DNA from: Tethybacter castelli
Lineage (GTDB): Bacteria > Pseudomonadota > Gammaproteobacteria > Tethybacterales > Tethybacteraceae
DNA length: 64,000 nucleotides
Assembly (NCBI GenBank): GCA_036679665.1
Contig: JAZHEJ010000041.1
Coordinates: 21,788 to 85,787 of the forward strand
Direction of reading: 5' to 3'
Below are positions 18,437 through 27,560 of this stretch, one piece after another. The stretch's first letter is position 1. Every line of letters starts with the position of its first letter. The position numbers were made by a program, and so were the translations under genes. The notes beneath the pieces were generated by a model that saw nothing but the letters and a program-made list of their open reading frames with translations, was not told the origin of the DNA and made no database searches.

Positions 18437-18564
18437 CCGACGCAGCAGTGAATCATTTTTCGCCCAAAACACGCTTTTGTAAAAAACGCAATCGTTGATT
18501 TTACGGAATAATTTATTTTGTGCACTGCAATATTTACCTAAAAAATCATTCACTGCTGCGTCGG
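18437..18564. repeat. 24-bp inverted repeat flanking 80 bp, upstream of the tra operon
   Basis: Arms at 18437-18460 and 18541-18564 are inverted copies with 23 of 24 bases matching; the core is CGACGCAGCAGTGAAT. The spacer is 80 bp and AT-rich. The element fills most of the gap between the divergent hypothetical gene (17537-18379) and the first tra gene (18636). The arms are long for a regulator operator and too far apart for a simple terminator. It could be a miniature element, a recombination site or a regulator site. Confidence 0.75.
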
Positions 18565-18635
18565 ACTTAATTGAATTTTTTGGCAAACTGACATGATTTA
18601 ATCAAACTCTACCAATTTAGCAACGGAGCAACGTT

Positions 18636-19637
18636 ATGTATTTAATCTACGTATCAGCAAAACAAGAAGACCAAAAATCAGATGTGCAACCACAGCAATA
18701 TACTGATCATGATCTGCAGCCAATCATGTTGGCCCTGACTAGAAATCAGTCAAATTACTTTCTTAGGGAAGCGGACACCAAAAGCATTGACAATCCTAAA
18801 CCTGAAAAATTTGCCGATATTGAAAGGCTGTTTGTCAGGTTGCGAAAATGTGATGACGACACCCCCAAGGACAGTGCCAAGCCTGATGATGAAGTCGAGG
18901 CGGATTCATCTAATGAAGAAGCACAACTAGCGGTCGCTTTGGCCACGGTTTATTTTGGCAAAGGCGGCACTGAGCCATTGCAGGAGGATTTTGCTTCTTA
19001 TGTTCGTTCGCGTAGCAGACTGGCTGACAAATTAATTGTGGCCGGCTACACCGACGACGATTGTTCAATGACAAAAAGCGAATTTTTGGCGCTATCGCGG
19101 GCAATGAGTGTCCGCGATTTGTTTCTTCAAGAGGGAATTGAAATACCGGTCGTAGCTATCGCGCGTCCTAAATGTTGTTTTGCCGGCAAACCTAAATGGT
19201 CGCGCCGCGTGGAAGTTACCGCCTTGTTTACCAAAGCAGGTGACGACGAAGACGGGGACGATGATTTAGATGAGACAGGTGACGGTCCGTCGTTGATAAA
19301 CAATGATGAAAAGGTCAAAAAAAATACTCCGGCCCTAGTAAATCGTTCTCGCGTGCTAGTCCATGCGATGCTACTACTGGTGGCGTTGTCAATCCTGCCA
19401 ATGGCAGCTATGGCAGGAGGAGGTTCTAGCACCGAATTTGATACGGTGGTAACCAAATTACAACAATGGGCGACCGGCGGTTTAGGTCGAGCAATTTCTC
19501 TGGCCGCGGTGATTGTCGGCGCGATGATTTCGGTTATTCGTTCCAATCCGATGCCAATTTTGTCCGGTATCGCTTTTGCCATGATTCTCAATTTCACTCC
19601 TGGGATCATCACCGCATTGCTAAGCGCCACCATATGA
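18636..19637 (+). CDS. traA: F-type conjugative pilin (TraA/VirB2-like) with an N-terminal OmpA-like domain
   Basis: The 333-residue protein ends in a pilin. A signal-like helix (about 239-258, ending AMA at 258-260) precedes a 73-residue mature region with two hydrophobic helices, the size and layout of TraA/VirB2 pilins. It is the first gene before traL and traE, where traA belongs. The first 240 residues are not a normal leader: about 98-198 match the OmpA C-terminal (peptidoglycan-binding) pattern, with GYTD at 137-140, the ALSRA helix (R155) and SRRVEV at 189-194, correctly spaced. D140 and R155 fit the diaminopimelate-binding pair. Acidic spacers flank the domain. The N-terminus (MYLIYVSAKQ) is not a signal peptide, so how the domain would reach the periplasm is unclear. 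Confidence 0.75.
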   Translation: MYLIYVSAKQEDQKSDVQPQQYTDHDLQPIMLALTRNQSNYFLREADTKSIDNPKPEKFADIERLFVRLRKCDDDTPKDSAKPDDEVEADSSNEEAQLAVALATVYFGKGGTEPLQEDFASYVRSRSRLADKLIVAGYTDDDCSMTKSEFLALSRAMSVRDLFLQEGIEIPVVAIARPKCCFAGKPKWSRRVEVTALFTKAGDDEDGDDDLDETGDGPSLINNDEKVKKNTPALVNRSRVLVHAMLLLVALSILPMAAMAGGGSSTEFDTVVTKLQQWATGGLGRAISLAAVIVGAMISVIRSNPMPILSGIAFAMILNFTPGIITALLSATI

Positions 19638-19930
19638 GTGTCAACAAAGCGCAATGGCACGTGCCACGCAGCCTGGATGAAATGCCCCAGCTTTTGTTTT
19701 TGGATTTTTATCAACAGTTGCTATTAATGTTGCCGCTGCTGATCGGACAAGTTGCCGGGTCGTTGTTGGCGGGGGTGGGAGTCGGCATGGCGCTTACGTA
19801 TGCTTACGGCCGTATCAAGACCAGTCAACATCCGCGGTTTATTATTCATATGGCCTACTGGTACCTGCCTAGCAGTTTGATGCATTTGCGGTATTCGCCG
19901 CCGGCGCACTTGCGACTGTATGTGGGGTAA
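19634..19930 (+). CDS. traL: TraL, type IV secretion system (VirB3-like) protein
   Basis: This small (98-residue) inner-membrane protein matches TraL: a polar N-terminus, two adjacent hydrophobic helices (about 27-52) and a conserved tail with a P-P-x-H-L-R-L-Y-V-G end. The start is the ATG at 19634, which overlaps the pilin stop as ATGA. A longer open frame begins at 19466 but overlaps the pilin heavily and is rejected. traE follows with no gap. Confidence 0.85.
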   Translation: MSVNKAQWHVPRSLDEMPQLLFLDFYQQLLLMLPLLIGQVAGSLLAGVGVGMALTYAYGRIKTSQHPRFIIHMAYWYLPSSLMHLRYSPPAHLRLYVG

Positions 19931-20521
19931 ATGGATAGCGCCAATTACACGGCATCCGTGTCCAGTCTTCGCCGTCAAGCGCGTTTTGCGTTATTGTTGG
20001 TTGCGATGCTAACGGCCTCTTGCTGTATGCTGGCCGGATTGGCGCTCGTACTAAGCACCAGTTCGCAACGCACGGTAATTGTGCCGTCAGAAATCAGAAG
20101 CGAATTTTGGGTTGAATCCGAGCAGGTTTCGCGAAGCTATTATTTGGAATGGGGCTATTATCTGGCCCAGTTAATTTTAAATGTAACTCCCGACAGTGCA
20201 AATTATCAGCACGAAGTGCTGATTCGCCATGTCGCAGGCCCATACCGCGAACAAATTCGTCAACGGCTGGCGATCGCCCAGGAACGAATGAAAGAAGAAC
20301 AGCTAGGTACGTTTTTCAGCGTAAGCGAGATTTATGTCGAGCCGGAAAAAGGACAAGTCGCGTTTGTCGGAACCTTGTCAAGCTATGTTCAAGGGCGACG
20401 CATTGAAGAGCGCACCGCGGCGTATATGGCCAGCTTCCAGGTAGCGGGCGGACAGCTACGACTCAAACAGTTTGTCGAAACCAGTCCCCAAAATGCGTTC
20501 GCAATCAAAGAGTCGGTGTGA
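19931..20521 (+). CDS. traE: TraE, F-type (VirB5/8-like) secretion channel protein
   Basis: The 196-residue protein has one N-terminal transmembrane helix (about 20-42) and a periplasmic domain with the TraE pattern: FWVESEQVSRSYYLEWGYYLAQL in pieces, then FVGTL and RTAAYMASFQVAGGQLRLKQF near the end. It helps build the inner-membrane part of the mating channel. Its stop overlaps the start of traK (GTGATGA at 20518), and traL ends directly before its ATG. Confidence 0.88.
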   Translation: MDSANYTASVSSLRRQARFALLLVAMLTASCCMLAGLALVLSTSSQRTVIVPSEIRSEFWVESEQVSRSYYLEWGYYLAQLILNVTPDSANYQHEVLIRHVAGPYREQIRQRLAIAQERMKEEQLGTFFSVSEIYVEPEKGQVAFVGTLSSYVQGRRIEERTAAYMASFQVAGGQLRLKQFVETSPQNAFAIKESV

Positions 20522-21234
20522 TGAGCAAGTGGTTGGCCATTTTATTGACAATTGGCTGGAGTCTTCCGGCAGTCGCCCAAAACGTCATTGAAGCTCAAGA
20601 TGGCGCAATCGTTAAAGTCGCTTTGGAGCAACCTAATTTGGTTGAGGCAAAAAATGGCAGGATAACAGCATTTGTGTTTACCGAAGGCAAATTCACTGAA
20701 ACCATTGATCCCGAATCCGGAGTACTTTACCTGCGTCCGCTTGAAGCAGGCGCACATTCCGGGTTTATTGAAGTTCAAGCTGCCGATGGCATAAGCCAAA
20801 GATTCAATCTGGTTCTCGTACCAGACGATGCTATCAACGCGCAACGTATCGTACTAAGCTACCCGGATAAAGCAGCCTTGGCGCTACCCGTGCAGTCGGT
20901 ACCGCAGGCTTCTGAACATGTTGCGACGATAAAAAAATTGCTCAAAGATATGTTTGGCGGCAAAACCGATTTATTGTTGCCGGCAGAAGCGGAAATATTC
21001 GTTATCGGTAAATCACTTGAGATGACCAAGCTGGCCAAGTTTGATCGAGGAACAATGACTGCGGAGACGTTCAGCTTGCGCAACTATGGTAGTAGCGGTG
21101 TGGACATCAACGAAGCTTTGTTGCATATCCGCGACGATATCGTGGCTGTGGTTGCGGAGGCGTCAACGCTCGCACCCGGCGCAAAAAAGACGATTTACTT
21201 GGTACGGGCCCGTGGCTCAGCACCTAAAAAATGA
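20521..21234 (+). CDS. traK: TraK, secretin-like outer-membrane core protein
   Basis: TraK corresponds to the VirB9-type part of the F core complex, which forms the outer-membrane ring with TraV and TraB. The protein has a Sec signal (MSKWLAILLTIGWSLPAVAQ) and a beta-rich periplasmic region of about 215 residues. I start it at the ATG at 20521; a GTG three bases earlier is also possible and would make the classic GTGA overlap with traE. The stop overlaps the traB start (ATGA at 21231). Recognition rests on length, signal and place in the operon. Confidence 0.85.
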   Translation: MSKWLAILLTIGWSLPAVAQNVIEAQDGAIVKVALEQPNLVEAKNGRITAFVFTEGKFTETIDPESGVLYLRPLEAGAHSGFIEVQAADGISQRFNLVLVPDDAINAQRIVLSYPDKAALALPVQSVPQASEHVATIKKLLKDMFGGKTDLLLPAEAEIFVIGKSLEMTKLAKFDRGTMTAETFSLRNYGSSGVDINEALLHIRDDIVAVVAEASTLAPGAKKTIYLVRARGSAPKK

Positions 21235-22463
21235 AAAAAAACAATCCATCCGCAACGCCGGGCGCGAACGCTAATCAGATCGCGTTGCGGCGTCAGCGCT
21301 GGCTGATGGCTGGATTTGGCCTAATCGCAATCTTGATTGCGGGCTTGGTTGTTGGGTTGCAAGGTACCACCACCAACCTAGGTGACATTATCGAACCTTC
21401 GCAATTGACGATACCAAGCGAAGAGCTTGATCCAGGTCAACTGTGGCGAGCGAGCGCTGAGCAAGATATCAAGATACTTGAGGAAAGTGAAAAAAGCATG
21501 CGCGACGCATTAATTGCGATGGAACAGCGCCTGGCTGAATTTTCATTTGATATCGAAAGAGCACGGATCGCTGAGCAAGAAGCCGCGTTTGAGCGAGAAA
21601 TGCTGCTGCTGTCTTCTACGGAATCGCCGTCTACGCAAGCTCCTCCGACTGATCGAAGCGATGCGGTGATTCCACCTTTATTAAAGAAACCGGAGATACG
21701 TTTGGTGCGTGTCAATGATTTGGCCGGTACTCAGCCGGCGGTCACTGAGCTCTCCTCTACGCCAGCTACTCCGGTTTCGCCTGTCGCTGCAATCACTGAA
21801 TCGGTAAGCGATTCTTATATGCCGGCGGGAACATTTATGTCAGCGGTGATATTAGGCGGACTTGATGCGCCGACCGGCTCGGTAGCTCGAGATAATCCTC
21901 ATCCGGTGTTACTAAGAGTGGCGGCAAAAGCCCGCTTGCCAAATTTGGTTCGCTTTGATGTTCGCGAATGCCTGGTCCTAGCGGCGGGTTACGGTGATAT
22001 TTCCAGCGAGCGAGCATTATTACGCGTTGAAAGGATGAGTTGTCAGCGTCATGACGGCAGTTTTTTTGATGAATCGGTACGCGGGTTTATTGTCGGCGAC
22101 GACGGCCGTGCCGGAGTACGGGGTCGTCTGGTAACCAAACAAGGACAGTTGCTCCAACGATCGTTGATTGCCGGAATCGGAGCGGGCTTTAGCGAATTAT
22201 TCAGAACCCAACAGTCTGAGCAACTACGCGCTTTGACCAGAGACAGCGAAGGCGACCCGTCTCCTTCCACCTTTCCTAGCCTGGGCGACTATGCGACCAC
22301 CGGTGTCGCATCGGGGGCGAGCTCCGCGTTAAATCGGCTGGCCGATTACTATATCTCGCTCGCTGAACAGGTTTATCCGGTAATTGAAGTCGGGGCTGGA
22401 CGCGAAGTGGATATCGTGTTGCAAGAGGGAATTGATTTGGAAAAAAAACCCGCGCCACAATGA
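21231..22463 (+). CDS. traB: TraB, VirB10-like core protein spanning both membranes
   Basis: The 410-residue protein has a short cytoplasmic tail, one transmembrane helix (about 23-45), a coiled coil (about 75-125), a proline/serine/threonine-rich linker (about 130-185) and a C-terminal beta-barrel domain containing SAVILGGLDAPTG and GVRGRLVTKQGQ. This is the TraB/VirB10 layout: the protein links the inner membrane to the outer-membrane ring. It overlaps traK before it and the dsbC-like gene after it by 4 bp each. Confidence 0.92.
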   Translation: MKKNNPSATPGANANQIALRRQRWLMAGFGLIAILIAGLVVGLQGTTTNLGDIIEPSQLTIPSEELDPGQLWRASAEQDIKILEESEKSMRDALIAMEQRLAEFSFDIERARIAEQEAAFEREMLLLSSTESPSTQAPPTDRSDAVIPPLLKKPEIRLVRVNDLAGTQPAVTELSSTPATPVSPVAAITESVSDSYMPAGTFMSAVILGGLDAPTGSVARDNPHPVLLRVAAKARLPNLVRFDVRECLVLAAGYGDISSERALLRVERMSCQRHDGSFFDESVRGFIVGDDGRAGVRGRLVTKQGQLLQRSLIAGIGAGFSELFRTQQSEQLRALTRDSEGDPSPSTFPSLGDYATTGVASGASSALNRLADYYISLAEQVYPVIEVGAGREVDIVLQEGIDLEKKPAPQ

Positions 22464-23125
22464 AAAATCTAGTTTGGTTACTAATTGCGGGCATGATTTC
22501 AGCCGCGCTTGCCAATGCTGATGCCCAAACCGCGTTACAAGCCGCGCGCGAGCGTTATCCAACGACGCAAGTGCGCGATGCTGTGCCGACAGCCTTGCCG
22601 GGCGTCTACGAATTTGACATGGGCGGTGAAACTGTTTATGGCGATATAACCGCGCGTTATTTGCTGTTTGGAAAACTGTTCGACATGCAATCGCCGACGG
22701 TAACCGACGCTTACCGGCTTATCGCGGATGTCGCAATCGAACTTCAGCCGGGGATAGCCGGTGAAGTAATAGTGTTTTCTGATCCGCTGTGCGCATATTG
22801 CGCCACCTTCGAACAGCGCATCAAAGCCGGTGAATTAGACGACTATCGCATCAGCATGGTGCTAGTACCTTTGCAACCGGGGTCTGAAAAGCTTTCTGCG
22901 GGCGTGCTTTGTAAAGCAAATCCAGCTCAGGCATGGCGCGATTTGATGTATCACGGTAACATCCCGGCTTCGTGTGTCACCGACAAACTTGAGCAACATA
23001 TTCTGGCCGCTGAACGCGCCGGCATAAACGCCACCCCCAGTTTTTTGGTTCCGAACGGAGAATTAATGGTCGGCCTCCCGGAATCTGCGCAACTGGCGGT
23101 TTGGATCGCGCAAGGCCAGCTGTGA
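22460..23125 (+). CDS. DsbC/TrbB-like thiol-disulfide isomerase of the conjugation operon
   Basis: The 221-residue exported protein has a Sec signal (cleavage near ANA-DA, about 20-22) and a thioredoxin-fold domain with the active site C111-A-Y-C114 in the context FSDPLCAYC. A cis-proline context (NATPSFLVPNG) lies near residue 192. F-type systems contain several disulfide-rich proteins (TraN, TraU, TraH), so a dedicated isomerase in the operon fits. The gene sits between traB and traV with 4-bp overlaps at both ends. Confidence 0.88.
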   Translation: MKNLVWLLIAGMISAALANADAQTALQAARERYPTTQVRDAVPTALPGVYEFDMGGETVYGDITARYLLFGKLFDMQSPTVTDAYRLIADVAIELQPGIAGEVIVFSDPLCAYCATFEQRIKAGELDDYRISMVLVPLQPGSEKLSAGVLCKANPAQAWRDLMYHGNIPASCVTDKLEQHILAAERAGINATPSFLVPNGELMVGLPESAQLAVWIAQGQL

Positions 23126-23478
23126 AGTTGAGAAACATACTTGCGTTGCTTGCGGGTATCGTGCTTGCCGGCTGCGGCACTGATCAAGGCGGTACGTTGT
23201 CGTGTCCGAACCCGAGACTAACCGGTTGCGACTCGCTGAGCGAAGTTTATGAGCGTACCGTCGGTAATTACACGGACCATCAACCGGCGCAAATTCGCAA
23301 ACTGCGTAATATTGAAGTTGCAAATCCGCCGAATCTGGATCCGCCCCGCGTGATCAAAGTATGGATTGCGCCGTGGGAGGATGAAGATGGCGACCTGCAC
23401 GACTATCAATATTTGTATCTGATAATTGAGCAGCCGTCATGGAATCTCGATCATTGGCAGGCAAACAAGGCTAACTAA
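23122..23478 (+). CDS. traV: TraV-like outer-membrane lipoprotein of the core complex
   Basis: This 118-residue protein has a short hydrophobic leader ending in a lipobox (LAGC) near residues 15-18, so it should be a lipoprotein. It lies between the dsbC-like gene and traC, where traV is found, and TraV is the VirB7-type partner of TraK and TraB. The start is the GTG at 23122, which overlaps the previous stop as GTGA. The family has little conserved sequence; the two cysteines soon after the lipobox (SCPNPRLTGC) are typical of TraV. Confidence 0.75.
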   Translation: MKLRNILALLAGIVLAGCGTDQGGTLSCPNPRLTGCDSLSEVYERTVGNYTDHQPAQIRKLRNIEVANPPNLDPPRVIKVWIAPWEDEDGDLHDYQYLYLIIEQPSWNLDHWQANKAN

Positions 23479-23483
23479 CACTG

Positions 23484-25946
23484 ATGCCCAAATTGCCGAT
23501 GTGGCTGGATTTTTTAGGCGGTGAGCCCAACGCCGATCCTTGGTATCACCCGCAGTTGCCTAGTTTCGGGTCGATCTTACCGTATCAGCATTACGATGCT
23601 GATTCCAAACTATACGGGTTGTTGACAGAAAGTGTCGGTTTTGCGCTAGAGTGCTTGCCGCAAATCGGAGTATCCGAACAGATGGAGCGTAGTTTGCAAG
23701 AATTGGCAACCGCGATTCCAAACGGAGTGTGCATGCAGGTTTCGCTTTTTTCGGATCAACAAATTACCGGGTTGTTGACGCAGTACTGCAATCAGCGTCC
23801 TGGATCTGGGGGCTCGCGCGCCGAAGATGTATTTCGTCGCTTAGCCCGCCGCCGCTTTGAATATTTTGCCAACATATCCGGCACGTTGCGGCCGGTCAAC
23901 TATCGCATGCTAATTAGCGTCAGCCTACCTGGAACGATAGACGATCCGGCAGTGAAACAACAAGCAATCGGTTTGCGTAAATCGATAGCTTCGCTGCTAA
24001 GTAACTGCGCGATACCCAGCATAGCGCTCGAACCCGCCGGGTTATGCCAGATTATCAGCGGCCTGCTCAACCCGAGTCATCCGTCTCGTCGTCAGTTGGA
24101 TTATGACCCTACCCGCATGATTGTCGAACAATGCTTGTTGCGCGACACCCAGATCGCCATGAACAAAAACTCGATCGCAATCAGCGGCGACGGCCAACCG
24201 CACGGCTTGGTCGCGCTGGTCGCCAACAATTATCCACCGACATTACGGTTAACTAGTATGCAAATGTTACTGGGCGATCCGATGCGTAGTCACTTGCGCT
24301 ACCGGGGTCCATTTTTAATAACGTTATGCATGCAGGGAATTGACCAGAACGAGGCGCGCGCCTTAGTTGCATTAAGAAATGCCCGGGCCATTACCAATGC
24401 GCGTTCAATGATGGCGCGTTTTATGCCGGGCTATTACCGCAGACAAATGGAAGACTGGGGCGCTTGCGCTGAAGTCCTCGACAGTGGCGGAGGATTGATA
24501 TTGATGACTCATCTGCTGTTGATTAAACATAACCCAGGTGACGCCGAAGCGGCGGTTGAGAACGCCCGCGCCATTTGGCGCGCATGCGGATTTACGCTGG
24601 CGCGCTGCGAATATCTACAAGCACAAGGTTTGCTGGCGGCATTGCCGCTGACATTGACCGCAGGTTTGGCGGGCGATTTGCGGACACTAGGTTGGCTCGG
24701 GCGTAAAACCACCCACAACGCAAGCCACGGCTTGCCGATTATCGCTGAATGGAAAGGAACCGCAAATCCGGCTTTATTGTTTGTCGGGCGGCGCGGGCAA
24801 CTTATCGGGATGGATATTTACGATGCGAACGGAAACTACAACGTGGTGATCGCCGGGGCTTCAGGTAGCGGCAAGTCGGTGTTGCTCAATGAGATCGCCA
24901 CCGCTGAACTTGGGCTCGGCGCCAAGGTGTGGGTACTTGACATCGGCAGGTCTTATCAACGCTCTAGCTCGTATCTCAACGGTCAGTTTCTTCGCTTTGT
25001 GCCCAACGCGGGTATCAGTCTTAATCCGTTTTCGGCAGTTAGTGACATCAACGAGGACATGCGCTTACTTAAACCGATGTTTGCGCAGATGATCGCCCCC
25101 CATGGACAACTTTCAGATTATCAACGCGCCCGACTTGAAGAAGCCCTCCTGGCCGCATGGGAACATAGCAAAAACGGAGCATCGCCGGATGTTGTACAAG
25201 CTGAACTTGTACGTTTGGGAGGCAGTGACAGCCGGGTATCGGACATGGCGGCGATGTTACGTCCTTTTACTTCTGCGGGAGTTCATGGAGTTTGGTTTCG
25301 CGGTGAAGCGACCGTGGATTTCAATGCTGATTATGTGGTGATCGAGCTTGAAGAGCTCAAAGGTAATCTTGAGCTGCAACTGGTGGTTCTGTTACAGATA
25401 CTGTTTTTAATCAATCAGCAGATCTATGCAATTCACGAGCGACGCAAGTTGGTGGTGATTGACGAGGCTTGGGATTTGATGCGGGGCGAACATATCGGTG
25501 AATTTATCGAACACGGCTATCGCCGCGCGCGTAAATACAACAGCGCTTTTTTATCCGCTTCGCAAAGCATTGCCGATTTTTTCGCGGTGCCGGCCGGTCA
25601 AGCCGCGGTTGCCAATTCGGATTGGCTAATGTTGTTGGCGCAGAAAAACGAAGAGTTAACCAGACTTGTGGACAACAGGCAGCTGCAACTTTCCGCTGAG
25701 GAACTGGCCATGGTCAAGTCCTTGCATACGCACCCGGGAGAATATTCGGAAGTGTTTATTCGCGCCGAAGGCAACACCAGCTGCATTGGCCGGCTGGCAA
25801 TTGATCCATTTAGTCAGATGCTGTATTCGTCGCGCGCCGCGGATCGAATCGCTGTGGAACGTTATCAAGCCGGCGGGCATGATCTGGTGACAAGTATCGA
25901 AGCGGTGCTTAACGACCGCGCCAACCGAAATGTCGCGTCGACTTAA
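23484..25946 (+). CDS. traC: TraC, VirB4-family ATPase of the secretion system
   Basis: TraC is the ATPase that drives pilus assembly at the inner face of the membrane. The 820-residue length and TraC/VirB4 fold are standard. Walker A is GASGSGKS at 458-465, preceded by NYNVVIAGASG. Walker B lies in KLVVIDEAWDLM and is followed by FIEHGYRRARKYN and the conserved SQSIADF. The N-terminal TraC domain includes GEPNADPWYHPQLPSFGSILPY in pieces. The gene starts 5 bp after traV and overlaps traW by 17 bp. No trbI-like gene lies between traC and traW, unlike in plasmid F. Confidence 0.95.
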   Translation: MPKLPMWLDFLGGEPNADPWYHPQLPSFGSILPYQHYDADSKLYGLLTESVGFALECLPQIGVSEQMERSLQELATAIPNGVCMQVSLFSDQQITGLLTQYCNQRPGSGGSRAEDVFRRLARRRFEYFANISGTLRPVNYRMLISVSLPGTIDDPAVKQQAIGLRKSIASLLSNCAIPSIALEPAGLCQIISGLLNPSHPSRRQLDYDPTRMIVEQCLLRDTQIAMNKNSIAISGDGQPHGLVALVANNYPPTLRLTSMQMLLGDPMRSHLRYRGPFLITLCMQGIDQNEARALVALRNARAITNARSMMARFMPGYYRRQMEDWGACAEVLDSGGGLILMTHLLLIKHNPGDAEAAVENARAIWRACGFTLARCEYLQAQGLLAALPLTLTAGLAGDLRTLGWLGRKTTHNASHGLPIIAEWKGTANPALLFVGRRGQLIGMDIYDANGNYNVVIAGASGSGKSVLLNEIATAELGLGAKVWVLDIGRSYQRSSSYLNGQFLRFVPNAGISLNPFSAVSDINEDMRLLKPMFAQMIAPHGQLSDYQRARLEEALLAAWEHSKNGASPDVVQAELVRLGGSDSRVSDMAAMLRPFTSAGVHGVWFRGEATVDFNADYVVIELEELKGNLELQLVVLLQILFLINQQIYAIHERRKLVVIDEAWDLMRGEHIGEFIEHGYRRARKYNSAFLSASQSIADFFAVPAGQAAVANSDWLMLLAQKNEELTRLVDNRQLQLSAEELAMVKSLHTHPGEYSEVFIRAEGNTSCIGRLAIDPFSQMLYSSRAADRIAVERYQAGGHDLVTSIEAVLNDRANRNVAST

Positions 25947-26553
25947 TATACTGTTACCGGTCTGCGCGCTGTTAGTGATGGGTGCGGGCCCAACCACACC
26001 GCAAGGCGCGCTCGGACCTTTGTATCCGATTGCGGAAACAAATTTACTTGCCCATATCAAGCTCAACGCCGCGGCCGCAAGCGAAAACGGTAGCTGGGAA
26101 CGAAAAAAAATTGAAGCTCAAAAAGCCGCGGCGGCGTGGGTTGACAATCCACCGCAGGTTGACGGGTTGCGCAACGCGACGCGTTCAAAGGTGCGCATGT
26201 TCGATCCGAGTATCAAGCTTCAAGATCCGGTGATTGACGCGCAAGGCAATGTACTTCATTTGCCCGGCACCAAGGTCAATCCATTGCAAAAAGTTTCGTT
26301 GCGCGGCCGCTTGGTATTTATTGACATTCGTGAACCTGCCCAGGCGGCATATGCGGCTCGCTTGCTCAGTGAACCGATACAAACTCGCGTTGTCGCAGTC
26401 GCCGGGTCGCCAAGCAAATTTGCCAAACAGTATAAAAAGCGGATTTACTTTGATCAGTACGGAGCTTTAAGTCGACGTTTTGAAATCGTTGAAATACCTG
26501 CGATAGTTACCCAAAGTGGGATGGCGTTGCAAATCACAACGGTCGCGTTGTGA
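25930..26553 (+). CDS. traW: TraW, periplasmic pilus assembly protein
   Basis: The 207-residue protein has an N-terminal signal (about 1-25) and the TraW features: GPLYPIAE after the signal, FVDI/FIDIREPAQAAYA-type strand-helix near residue 137, and the YFDQYGALSRRFEIVEIPA segment near 177 by key residues. TraW acts with TrbC and TraU in assembly of the pilus. Its ATG lies inside the end of traC (17-bp overlap) and its stop overlaps the traU start. Confidence 0.9.
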   Translation: MSRRLNILLPVCALLVMGAGPTTPQGALGPLYPIAETNLLAHIKLNAAAASENGSWERKKIEAQKAAAAWVDNPPQVDGLRNATRSKVRMFDPSIKLQDPVIDAQGNVLHLPGTKVNPLQKVSLRGRLVFIDIREPAQAAYAARLLSEPIQTRVVAVAGSPSKFAKQYKKRIYFDQYGALSRRFEIVEIPAIVTQSGMALQITTVAL

Positions 26554-27560
26554 TGATAAGGTTGTTGACGGTTTTAGCAATTGCACTATTAGTATCCGCG
26601 CAGTCCCGGGGTGCTTGCGAGGGCCGCTTTCCTGATCCGGTCGCTGATGTTTGTTGGAGTTGCATGTTTCCGCTTCGCATCAGCGGGGTTGTAGTATATG
26701 AAGGCGGCCAGCTAGATCGACATGCTAGTAATCGCCGCATCTGCACGTGCGGTTGGCCGCCCACATTGCATGTGCCGGTTGAATTTTGGGAGCCGGTGCG
26801 TTTGGTTGAAGTTACCCGCACACCTTTTTGCTTGCCAATTCTTGACGGATTGCAACTTACTCCGGGTATCGACGCCCGCGAGCCGGGTTCGCGTACCGGC
26901 AGCGCAGGACACGACGGCACCGTGGCATTCGCGTTTTATCAAGTACATTGGTATATCAACCCGATTTTGCACTGGTTGGGGGTGTTGCTTGATTTTGACT
27001 GTATTGAGCGGGCCGGTCTAGATTTAGCTTATGTCAGCGAATTGGATCCGACCTGGGAAGACGATGAACTCGCCGCGCTGATATCGCCGGAAGTATTGCT
27101 TACAGGCAGCCTTCAAGGCTTAGCGGCTTGTGCGGCTGATTGCGTAGCCACCACCGCTAGCGGATGGTCGCAGAATGAATTATGGTGGTGCGCCGGTTGC
27201 GTCGGTGAATTATTTCCGTTATCGGGTAACGTGGCTGGCCATATCTCTGGCCGGCAAAGTTCCGCTTTACTCGCTAGCAGATTGGCAATGCGCATGCATC
27301 GACTGGGAGCAACCGTATATACCCATGGCAACAGAGCGCGGTGTCAGGCGGGCTGGCGTGATTTGAAATTGCATAAAGACGCCTACAAAATGTCGATGAT
27401 TTTGCCGCAGGCTCAGTCGCGTCGCAACGGGCGATGTTGCGAGCCGCTAGGCACGTCGCCGGAACTATGGGCATCCGGTAGCGAGTGGCCGGTGACCGGT
27501 GAAGATTTTGCTTATGTGCTGTTTCGCAAGCGTAGTTGCTGTGTTGGTATCACTCGCTAA
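26553..27560 (+). CDS. traU: TraU, cysteine-rich periplasmic mating protein
   Basis: TraU is needed for DNA transfer more than for pilus extension in F. After a Sec signal the protein starts with CEGRFPDPVADVCWSCMFPLRI by its key residues, which is the family signature (the VCWSCMFP stretch is the clearest). Many further cysteines indicate disulfides. Length (335 residues from the ATG at 26553) matches the roughly 330 of F TraU. A GTG at 26550 would add one residue and make a GTGA overlap with traW. The next gene starts inside its 3' end. Confidence 0.93.
   Translation: MIRLLTVLAIALLVSAQSRGACEGRFPDPVADVCWSCMFPLRISGVVVYEGGQLDRHASNRRICTCGWPPTLHVPVEFWEPVRLVEVTRTPFCLPILDGLQLTPGIDAREPGSRTGSAGHDGTVAFAFYQVHWYINPILHWLGVLLDFDCIERAGLDLAYVSELDPTWEDDELAALISPEVLLTGSLQGLAACAADCVATTASGWSQNELWWCAGCVGELFPLSGNVAGHISGRQSSALLASRLAMRMHRLGATVYTHGNRARCQAGWRDLKLHKDAYKMSMILPQAQSRRNGRCCEPLGTSPELWASGSEWPVTGEDFAYVLFRKRSCCVGITR

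Noticed and set aside
19466..19633. Longer 5' extension of traL
   Set aside because: It would overlap the pilin gene by more than 160 bp; the ATG at 19634 gives the normal TraL length and the operon's usual ATGA overlap.
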